NCBI GenBank assembly: GCA_944385305.1
Contig: CALWWS010000037.1
Coordinates: forward strand, 1 to 19,313
DNA: 19,313 nt
From: an uncultured Oscillospiraceae bacterium
Lineage (GTDB): Bacteria > Bacillota > Clostridia > Oscillospirales > Oscillospiraceae
Direction: 5' to 3'
Positions 14,292 through 19,313 of the stretch are shown piece by piece. Under the pieces are notes generated by a model. It was not told the origin of the DNA. It did not search any database and saw nothing but the letters and a program-made list of their open reading frames with translations. The position numbers were made by a program, and so were the translations under genes. Within the stretch, counting starts at the first letter, position 1; every line of letters starts with the position of its first letter.

Positions 14292-15320
14292 ATGTACCAG
14301 TTCCGAAACGACTACTCCTTCGGCGCCCACCCCAAGGTGCTGGAGGCCCTGGCGGCCACCAACCTGGAGGGCAATATAGGCTACGGCGGCGACCCCTACT
14401 GCGACCGGGCCGCGGATCGCATCCGGCAGCTGTGCGGCTGTCCCCAGGCGGAGGTTCAGTTCCTCATCGGGGGCACCCAGGTGAATTTCACCGCCATTGC
14501 CGCCCTGCTCCGCCCCTGGGAGGGAGTCATCTGTCCCGCTACCGCCCACATCAACGGCCACGAAGCGGGGGCGGTGGAGGCCACCGGCCACAAGCTCATC
14601 CCCCTCCCAGCTGGGCGGGACGGCAAGCTCACCCCGGCGGCGGTGGCCGCCGCGGTGAAGGAGTACGACAACCCCCACCTGGTGCGCCCCGGCCTGGTCT
14701 ACATCTCCCAGGCCACGGAGAACGGCGCGGTGTACACCCTGGCGGAGCTGGAGGCCCTCTCCGCTCTGTGCCGGGAGAACAGCCTGTTCCTCTTCGTGGA
14801 CGGAGCCCGGCTGGGCGCCGCCCTGACGGCCTGCGGCTGCGACATGTCCCTGGCCGACCTGGCCCGGCTCACCGACGCCTTCACCATCGGCGGCACAAAA
14901 AACGGCGCCCTCATGGGGGAGGCCCTGGTAATTCCCGACCCCGCCCTGGGCCGGGACTTCTTCCGTATCAAAAAGCAGCGGGGCGGTGTGCTGGCCAAGG
15001 GCTGGCTGCTGGGGGTGCAGTTTGAGGCCCTGCTCTCCGGCACGCTCTACTTCGACCTGGCCGCTCACGCCAACCGCATGGCGGGCCTGCTCCAGCAGGG
15101 GCTGGCAGATTTGGGCCTGGAGCTCTACGTTCCCTCCGCCACCAACCAGATCTTTGTCAGCGTGGAGGACAGCCTCCTCCCCGCCCTGGAAAAGCTGGCC
15201 GCCTGGGAGGTCTGGTGCAAAGAGGATGAAACGCACACGGTGGTGCGCTTTGTCACCTGCTTCCACACCTCGGAGGAAGATATAAACGGCTTCCTGGGGG
15301 AGCTGGCTAAGCTGCTGTAA
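14292..15320 (+). CDS. Low-specificity threonine aldolase (PLP-dependent beta-eliminating lyase family)
   Basis: The 342-residue product belongs to the fold-type I PLP enzymes of the GLY1/LtaE group, which split L-threonine or allo-threonine into glycine and acetaldehyde. Visible features are a histidine pair H87/H90 for cofactor stacking (TAHINGHEAGA), FVDGARLGAAL with D170 and R173 for the cofactor, and the probable PLP lysine K203 in IGGTKNGALMGEA. ATG 14292 is chosen because GTGAGGTG lies before it and the protein then begins at the usual place (MYQFRNDYS). The frame is open upstream to 14232, but that would lie inside the glnS terminator. Glycine produced here could feed the one-carbon pool used by the methionine operon, but there is no direct link. 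A strong terminator follows. Confidence 0.88.
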   Translation: MYQFRNDYSFGAHPKVLEALAATNLEGNIGYGGDPYCDRAADRIRQLCGCPQAEVQFLIGGTQVNFTAIAALLRPWEGVICPATAHINGHEAGAVEATGHKLIPLPAGRDGKLTPAAVAAAVKEYDNPHLVRPGLVYISQATENGAVYTLAELEALSALCRENSLFLFVDGARLGAALTACGCDMSLADLARLTDAFTIGGTKNGALMGEALVIPDPALGRDFFRIKKQRGGVLAKGWLLGVQFEALLSGTLYFDLAAHANRMAGLLQQGLADLGLELYVPSATNQIFVSVEDSLLPALEKLAAWEVWCKEDETHTVVRFVTCFHTSEEDINGFLGELAKLL

Positions 15321-15322
15321 CA

Positions 15323-15354
15323 AAAAATCCGCCCGGAGCACCGGGCGGATTTTT
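15323..15354. terminator. Bidirectional intrinsic terminator after the aldolase gene
   Basis: ATCCGCCCGG (15327-15336) pairs with CCGGGCGGAT (15341-15350) around AGCA. An A run precedes it and a T run follows, so it can work on both strands. It insulates the sigma-factor promoter just downstream. Confidence 0.9.
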
Positions 15355-15383
15355 CTGTTTTCAGGAAAAAAGTGTTTGACGTC

Positions 15384-15411
15384 TGAAACCTTTTTCTATT
15401 TTATCCGTATA
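15384..15411 (+). promoter_or_regulatory. ECF-sigma-type promoter (probable autoregulation)
   Basis: TGAAAC (15384-15389), a 16-base spacer and CGTATA (15406-15411) reproduce the promoter pattern of Bacillus SigW-like ECF sigma factors, including the pyrimidine/T-rich run after the -35 box. The start codon of the ECF sigma gene is 36 bases downstream. Autoregulation of ECF sigma genes through such promoters is common; here it is inferred from sequence. Confidence 0.75.
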
Positions 15412-15446
15412 ACCAGGCGAACCGGTTCTGGAGAGGAGTGGGACAT

Positions 15447-15989
15447 GTGAATGACGAGGCGCTGATCCGGCGGTTGGCCGCGGGGAGCCGGACGGCACTG
15501 AATCAGGCGGTGGACCGCTTCACCCCCTATGTAAGCGCCGTGGCCTGGCGGGTGCTGGCCCCCTCCGCCGCCACGCGGGAGGATCTGGAGGAGGTTGTTG
15601 CCGACGTATTTTTGGCCTTGTGGAGCCACGCCATGGATATTGATCCCGGCCGGGTGCGCACCTGGCTGGGGGCGGTAGCCAAAAACAAGGCGGTGGATCG
15701 CCTGCGCACCCTCTCCCCCACCCTCCCCCTGTGTGAGAACGCCGCCGACCGCTCCCCCGGCCCTGAGGAGGAGACCCTGCTGCGGGAGCGGGCCGCCCGG
15801 CTCCTGGCCGCCGTGGAGGCGCTGGAGGAGCCCGACCGCACGCTCTTTCTCCGCCACTACTATGCAAACGAAAAGCTCAAGGATGTGGCCCGGGATCTGG
15901 GTATGAACCAGGCCACCGCCCGCACCCGGCTCCACCGGGGCCGCAGGCTGCTGAGGGAACAGCTGATGAAAGGAGGGGACGAACCATGA
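15447..15989 (+). CDS. ECF-type RNA polymerase sigma factor
   Basis: The 180-residue product has only sigma regions 2 and 4. Region 2 (about residues 18-88) contains DLEEVVADVFLALW and WLGAVAKNKAVDRLR. Region 4 (about 115-172) ends in the helix-turn-helix KLKDVARDLGMNQATARTRLHRGRRLL. This is the layout of extracytoplasmic-function sigma factors. GTG 15447 is preferred to GTG 15438 because GAGGAGTG (15433-15440) acts as its ribosome binding site. The stop overlaps the start of the following membrane protein gene by four bases (ATGA), the arrangement expected of a sigma/anti-sigma pair. The signal sensed and the genes controlled are not visible; the upstream promoter suggests it drives its own transcription. 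Confidence 0.92.
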   Translation: MNDEALIRRLAAGSRTALNQAVDRFTPYVSAVAWRVLAPSAATREDLEEVVADVFLALWSHAMDIDPGRVRTWLGAVAKNKAVDRLRTLSPTLPLCENAADRSPGPEEETLLRERAARLLAAVEALEEPDRTLFLRHYYANEKLKDVARDLGMNQATARTRLHRGRRLLREQLMKGGDEP

Positions 15990-17395
15990 GACAGCATCTG
16001 GATCAGCTCTGGCGCCAGGTATACCCCGACGGGACGCCGTGTCCCACTGTCCGTCCCGGCGATATCCGCAGCCGGGTCAACGCCGCGCTGGACGCCGCCC
16101 CCTCGGAGAGGAGACAACCGATGAGACACAAGACACGCTTTGCCGCCATTCTCACCGCCGCCGCGGTGGCTCTGGGGAGCACCGCACTGGCTGTCACCGT
16201 CCAATGGGATGTTCTGGACGCCTTTTTCCGGGGGGATACCTCCCCGGCGGAGACCCTGGTGGATCGACAAGCCCCGTCGGCCAACGATGAGAATTACACC
16301 TTTACCGTGGAGAGCTCCGTTTCCGACGGGGACACCGCCTACCTGGTGGTGCGGGTGGACGCCCTCACCGAGGATGCCGCCGTCCAGCTGTACTCGAAAT
16401 ACTTTTTGAACATGGACACCTTCAGCGTCTACCCCGTGGCCGACCCGGAGGAGCCTATCCCCGAAGATCTGGGGGTGGATGAGCAGACCGGCTGCAACAT
16501 ACCGGCCCGCAACGCCATGAGTATGGGGGTCAGGGAGATCAAGCAGGCCGCCACGCAGACCTCACGCACCTGGCAGCTGGACGTCTCCTTAGACTCCAAC
16601 GAGGCGGCAAATTACCTCCATGCCCGGCTGTGCTACATGAACCGGGCCTGCACCATCGCTCTGCCCCTCTCCCCCGCTGAAAGCGTCACTCTGGACATCG
16701 GGGCATCGGGGCCGGGCTCTCCCACCAGCGAAAACGCCCAGGGCGGAACTATCACCCTGGAGTCGGTGACCCTGAGTCCCTTTACCTGCCAGATTGCCGC
16801 CCGCCACGAGGACGGCAACAAAGAAGTGGATCCCCTGATCTTCTTCCTTCTGGAAGACGGGACGCTGCGCACCAGCGGACAGCTTCTGTTCCACAGCAAA
16901 ACCAGCTACCACAGTGACGGTACCGCCGACTACTCCTACCAGTTCCAGGAGGTGCTGGATCTCTCCCAGCTGTCCGCCGTGGTCTTTGACGGCACGGCCT
17001 ATCCCCTGGACGGCGGGGCAGCCTACGGGGTAGAAGTTGACTCCCGGCTGTATCCCTTCCAGCTCCCCCTGATGGATCGTCTCTCAGAGGACAGCGGCCT
17101 GGCCCTGCCTCTGGAGGCCCTGTATGAGGCGCTTGGCGCCTCCTACACCTGGGACGGGGAGGCTCAGACCGCCGTCTGCTCCTATCGGGGCGTTACTCTG
17201 GAGCTCACCGTGGGCAGCCGCACCGCCCTGGTAAACGGCGTGCCTGTAGCCCTGGAGGATGCCCCCGCCCTGCAAAACGGCATACTGGCCGTAGGCAATG
17301 ATATCTCGGATTTCCTGGGCCTCAATACCTTTGTGGTCTACAACACCGAAGAGGATAGTTTCCTCGATTACCTGTGCTGGATCGTTATCCCTTAA
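15986..17395 (+). CDS. Membrane anti-sigma-factor-like protein with C-terminal copper-amine-oxidase-N-like domain
   Basis: The 469-residue product has a short cytoplasmic head (about residues 1-50), one membrane span (about 52-70) and a large extracytoplasmic part. The outer part begins WDVLDAFFRGDTSPAETLV and resembles the DUF4179-type ectodomains of Clostridial anti-sigma proteins. The last 95 or so residues (LALPLEALYEALGASYTWD, then ELTVGSRTALVNG) look like the copper amine oxidase N-terminal stalk domain common on Firmicute surface proteins. No HxxxCxxC zinc anti-sigma motif is present; the head has only C19. It overlaps the sigma gene by four bases with AAAGGAGG before its ATG, so stoichiometric production and membrane sequestration of the sigma factor are expected. 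The role is inferred from position and topology; the ligand is unknown. Confidence 0.78.
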   Translation: MRQHLDQLWRQVYPDGTPCPTVRPGDIRSRVNAALDAAPSERRQPMRHKTRFAAILTAAAVALGSTALAVTVQWDVLDAFFRGDTSPAETLVDRQAPSANDENYTFTVESSVSDGDTAYLVVRVDALTEDAAVQLYSKYFLNMDTFSVYPVADPEEPIPEDLGVDEQTGCNIPARNAMSMGVREIKQAATQTSRTWQLDVSLDSNEAANYLHARLCYMNRACTIALPLSPAESVTLDIGASGPGSPTSENAQGGTITLESVTLSPFTCQIAARHEDGNKEVDPLIFFLLEDGTLRTSGQLLFHSKTSYHSDGTADYSYQFQEVLDLSQLSAVVFDGTAYPLDGGAAYGVEVDSRLYPFQLPLMDRLSEDSGLALPLEALYEALGASYTWDGEAQTAVCSYRGVTLELTVGSRTALVNGVPVALEDAPALQNGILAVGNDISDFLGLNTFVVYNTEEDSFLDYLCWIVIP

Positions 17396-17411
17396 TCTGC
17401 GCAAAAATAAG

Positions 17412-17450
17412 AACGGGCGTCCTTCGGAGAGGGGCGCCCGTTTTTTGTTT
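17412..17450. terminator. Bidirectional terminator between the sigma/anti-sigma operon and rpoD
   Basis: ACGGGCGTCC (17413-17422) pairs with GGGGCGCCCGT (17431-17441), allowing G-T pairs, and is followed by TTTTTT on the plus strand. On the minus strand it is followed by TTCTTATTTTT. It lies right after the outer copy of the rpoD 3' end (17449-17494), as expected if it was the original rpoD terminator. Confidence 0.85.
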
Positions 17451-17494
17451 AGTTCAAAAAGTCCTTCAGCTTCTTGCTTCTCGAAGGATGGCGC
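17449..17494 (-). repeat. Outer (vestigial) copy of the rpoD 3' end
   Basis: These 46 bases match 17649-17694 at 45 positions, with an offset of exactly 200. Read on the minus strand they encode the last 14 residues of RpoD (starting RHPSRSKK) plus a TAA stop. The single difference (AAC for AAT) is synonymous. This copy is no longer joined to the rest of rpoD but sits directly against the terminator. Confidence 0.95.
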
Positions 17495-17648
17495 GTCGTC
17501 GCCGCGGACTGCGTATCCCTCCCCTCCGCCCCTGGGCGAAGGCTCGCTCACTCCGTCGCGGCTCCTCTCCCCACGCGACCCGCTGCGCTGGGCTCGCGCG
17601 GGGGCCCCGAAAATTGCGCCCCTATAACAGAAAGCACGTCGCTCCCCG
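17495..17648. other. GC-rich non-coding insert between the two rpoD 3' ends
   Basis: This is 154 bp of sequence without a credible gene, bounded by the 46-bp direct repeats. Its middle (about 17540-17610) is very GC-rich with many TCGCG/CGCGA and GGCTCGC-like words that can fold, for example CGCGA (17575-17579) with TCGCG (17594-17598). It resembles the dispersed GC-rich intergenic repeats of gut Clostridia, but I cannot check other copies. With the adjoining repeats it accounts for the whole gap of about 250 bases between the anti-sigma gene and rpoD. Confidence 0.6.
17609..17620. repeat. 12-bp inverted copy of the rpoD coding sequence inside the insert
   Basis: GAAAATTGCGCC here is the exact reverse complement of GGCGCAATTTTC at 17690-17701, within rpoD codons just before the duplicated tail. 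The match stops sharply at both ends. In the rpoD transcript the two could pair across a 69-base loop that contains the end of the coding region and the stop codon. Confidence 0.85.
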
Positions 17649-17694
17649 TTAATTCAAAAAGTCCTTCAGCTTCTTGCTTCTCGAAGGATGGCGC
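17649..17694 (-). repeat. Inner (functional) copy of the rpoD 3' end
   Basis: This copy forms the present end of rpoD, from the last base of codon 421 through codons 422-435 and the stop. It is the partner of 17449-17494. No terminator-like hairpin with a T run follows it directly; transcription would continue through the insert to the hairpin at 17412-17450. Confidence 0.95.
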
Positions 17695-18956
17695 AATTTT
17701 CTCAGGGCCTTGGCCTCAATCTGGCGGATGCGCTCCCGGGTGACGCTGAACTCCTTGCCCACCTCTTCCAGAGTGCGGGTGCGGCCGTCCTCAATGCCAA
17801 AGCGGAGCTTGAGCACCTTCTCCTCCCTGGGGGTGAGGGTACCCAGCACATCCACCAGCTGCTCCTTGAGCAGGGTAAAGCTGGCGGCCTCGGAGGGCTC
17901 GGAGGCGTCCTCGTCGGGGATGAAGTCCCCCAGGTGGGAGTCCTCCTCCTCGCCGATGGGGGTCTCCAGGCTCACCGGCTCCTGGGCGATCTTCAAAATC
18001 TCCCGCACCTTGTCCACCGGCATGGACATCTCCTCGGCGATTTCCTCGGGGCTGGGGTCGTGGCCCAGCTCCTGGAGCAGCTGCCGGGAGACCCGGATGA
18101 CCTTGTTGATGGTCTCCACCATGTGTACCGGAATGCGGATGGTGCGGGCCTGATCGGCGATGGCCCGGGTGATGGCCTGGCGAATCCACCAGGTGGCATA
18201 GGTGGAGAACTTATAGCCCTTGGTGTAGTCAAACTTCTCCACGGCCTTGATAAGGCCCAGATTGCCCTCCTGGATCAGATCGAGGAAGAGCATGCCGCGG
18301 CCCACATACCGCTTGGCAATGGAAACCACCAGGCGCAGGTTGGCCTCCGCCAGGCGCTGCTTGGCCGCCTCACCCCGGCGCTCCAGCCGGTGCAGCTCCT
18401 GCATCTCCTCGGGGCTGAGCTCAATTCCATCCCGCTCCAGCTCCTCCAGCTGCTCCTTGGCGGCGTCCCCCGCGCCCATGTCCTGGGCCAGCTCAATCTC
18501 CTCCTCAGGAGTGAGCAGGTTAACCTTACCGATCTCCTTGAGGTACATACGCACAGGATCGTCAATGCCGAAGGAATCCACCAGAGTGTTGGGGTCGACG
18601 ATCTCCTCCTCGGGCAGCTCCTCCAGCTCCTCAATGGGGGGTACCGCCTCGTCAGCCAGCTCAGGCAGGTAGTCATCCCCCACCGTGTCAATGCCCAGGT
18701 TCTCCAGAGTGTCATAGATCTTGTCCATCTGGTCGCTCTCAAGATCCATGTCATCCAGCACATCCATCAGTTCGCTGGCGGAGAGCTTCCCCTTCTTCTT
18801 GCCACGCTCGATGAGTTCGCCCAGCTTTTCCGCACCCTGGATACCCTCTACGACCTTCATCACTTCGATCTTGCCCTGCTCCATCTTCTCCTCGTTGGAC
18901 AGGCGGGGCTTATCCTTGCCAAGCGCCTCAGGCGCGGTCACTTTCTTCTCGCTCAT
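17649..18956 (-). CDS. rpoD: Primary RNA polymerase sigma factor (sigma-70/sigma-A)
   Basis: The 435-residue product is the housekeeping sigma factor. Region 1.1-like acidic N terminus spans about residues 20-125; region 1.2 includes [17 protein letters not shown] (132-148). Region 2 (198-280) contains [29 protein letters not shown] and the -10-recognition helix around [15 protein letters not shown]. Region 3 spans about 281-360, and region 4 (361-435) ends with [26 protein letters not shown] 18956 is chosen because the ribosome binding site GGAGGGTGA lies just upstream, overlapping the dnaG stop codon; the frame is open further upstream, but that region is dnaG. The gap to dnaG is four bases, the conserved dnaG-rpoD arrangement. 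The 3' end is unusual: its last 46 bases recur 200 bp downstream, so the terminator now lies about 200 bases beyond the stop. Confidence 0.98.
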   Translation of the reverse strand: MSEKKVTAPEALGKDKPRLSNEEKMEQGKIEVMKVVEGIQGAEKLGELIERGKKKGKLSASELMDVLDDMDLESDQMDKIYDTLENLGIDTVGDDYLPELADEAVPPIEELEELPEEEIVDPNTLVDSFGIDDPVRMYLKEIGKVNLLTPEEEIELAQDMGAGDAAKEQLEELERDGIELSPEEMQELHRLERRGEAAKQRLAEANLRLVVSIAKRYVGRGMLFLDLIQEGNLGLIKAVEKFDYTKGYKFSTYATWWIRQAITRAIADQARTIRIPVHMVETINKVIRVSRQLLQELGHDPSPEEIAEEMSMPVDKVREILKIAQEPVSLETPIGEEEDSHLGDFIPDEDASEPSEAASFTLLKEQLVDVLGTLTPREEKVLKLRFGIEDGRTRTLEEVGKEFSVTRERIRQIEAKALRKLRHPSRSKKLKDFLN

Positions 18957-18960
18957 GCGC

Positions 18961-19313
18961 TCACCCTCCATAGCCTTTTTTCTCTCTGAATTTTTCCCGC
19001 GCGGCAAGCAGTGGGTCCACCTGCGCCGCCCCGGAGCGCTTGAGCGCCTCGGTTTCAATGGTCTGTATGTAGTCTTCCATGGCCTGGCCGCTGTTGGCCA
19101 GAACCTGGGGCTGGTCAATCACGCCGGCCAGATGGCTCATCTCTTCCGCCGTCAGCTCTCCGGTCAGGGCTGCCAGCTGGGTACTGCGCCCCTCCCGGTG
19201 CCGCTCGCTCAGCAGCCGGTAGATTTTCCCCAGCAGCGGGGAGGAGAACTGCCCGGGCGCAAGCTGTCCGGCCCGGGCGAAGAGGCCGGGATCCAGCATC
19301 AGCAGCCGGATGA
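18961..19313 (-). CDS. dnaG: DNA primase, C-terminal part (5' end outside window)
   Basis: The frame is open to the window edge; about 116 residues of the C-terminal end are visible. They read [16 protein letters not shown], then [17 protein letters not shown] and [20 protein letters not shown]. This is the helical pattern of the DnaG C-terminal region that binds the replicative helicase DnaB/DnaC. The catalytic zinc and TOPRIM domains lie outside the window. It ends in GYGG four bases before rpoD, and its last codons form the rpoD ribosome binding site, so the two are translationally linked. The identity rests on this weakly conserved domain together with the position upstream of rpoD, which is where dnaG is found in most Firmicutes. 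Confidence 0.85.
   Translation of the reverse strand, partial: IRLLMLDPGLFARAGQLAPGQFSSPLLGKIYRLLSERHREGRSTQLAALTGELTAEEMSHLAGVIDQPQVLANSGQAMEDYIQTIETEALKRSGAAQVDPLLAAREKFREKKGYGG

Noticed and set aside
17084..17551. A 155-codon minus-strand frame across the outer rpoD tail, the terminator and the anti-sigma gene.
   Set aside because: It reads the rpoD tail in the wrong frame and crosses a strong terminator; it is not a credible gene.
17688..18989. A 433-codon open frame antisense to rpoD.
   Set aside because: It is a mirror of rpoD codons, rich in Leu/Gly/His, with no ribosome binding site or known domain.

Overview
The window is a GC-rich (roughly 65 percent by eye), gene-dense stretch of chromosome. 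It most likely comes from a spore-forming, anaerobic Clostridia-type Firmicute, and the Oscillospiraceae (Flavonifractor/Lawsonibacter-like) fit best. That placement rests on the gene content: a GTP-type PEP carboxykinase, a LysM-GH18 spore-lytic enzyme beside an SH3-tailed amidase, a MetH with its reactivation domain on a separate gene, a dnaG-rpoD pair, a pyridine-nucleotide-motif-less thioredoxin reductase, and strong AGGAGG ribosome binding sites with GTG and TTG starts. I could not run a search, so the placement is inference. No tRNA, rRNA, CRISPR array, transposase or phage gene was seen.

Layout, left to right. (a) 1-1377: the 3' end of a DASS/SLC13-type carrier and rsmA (16S rRNA dimethyltransferase). 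(b) 1416-3308: monocistronic pckG with its own near-consensus promoter and terminator. (c) 3361-5394: two coupled peptidoglycan hydrolase genes without signal peptides (amidase-SH3, then LysM-LysM-GH18), probably acting on the spore wall. (d) 5501-10293: a tight methionine/one-carbon operon of a MetH reactivation subunit, a MetH core, and a bifunctional homocysteine methyltransferase/methylenetetrahydrofolate reductase. Together these make methyl-THF, pass the methyl group through cobalamin to homocysteine, and repair oxidised cobalamin. (e) 10294-10859: a standalone AlbA_2 (Schlafen-type) domain gene with its own consensus promoter and terminator. (f) 12410 down to 10869, minus strand: an arsR-trxR-trxA redox operon. 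A perfect 12-bp palindrome overlaps its promoter, and the reductase lacks both NADPH-binding motifs. (g) 12466-15354: glnS and a threonine aldolase gene, each followed by a hairpin. (h) 15384-17450: an ECF sigma factor and a membrane anti-sigma-like protein behind an exact TGAAAC-N16-CGTATA promoter, the signature of autoregulation. (i) 19313 down to 17649, minus strand: dnaG (3' end) and rpoD, converging on (h).

The most unusual structure lies at the 3' end of rpoD. The last 14 codons plus stop are present a second time exactly 200 bp downstream (45 of 46 bases identical, the one change synonymous). The outer copy sits directly against what looks like the original rpoD terminator. The intervening 154 bp is GC-rich, non-coding DNA carrying a 12-bp inverted copy of rpoD sequence. 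This looks like an insertion that split and then restored the gene end, comparable to integration at a gene's 3' end. The other points worth a second look are the probable ferredoxin-type thioredoxin reductase under ArsR control, the ECF autoregulatory circuit, the split MetH with a Cys-rich tail on its activator, and the amidase lacking its first zinc histidine.
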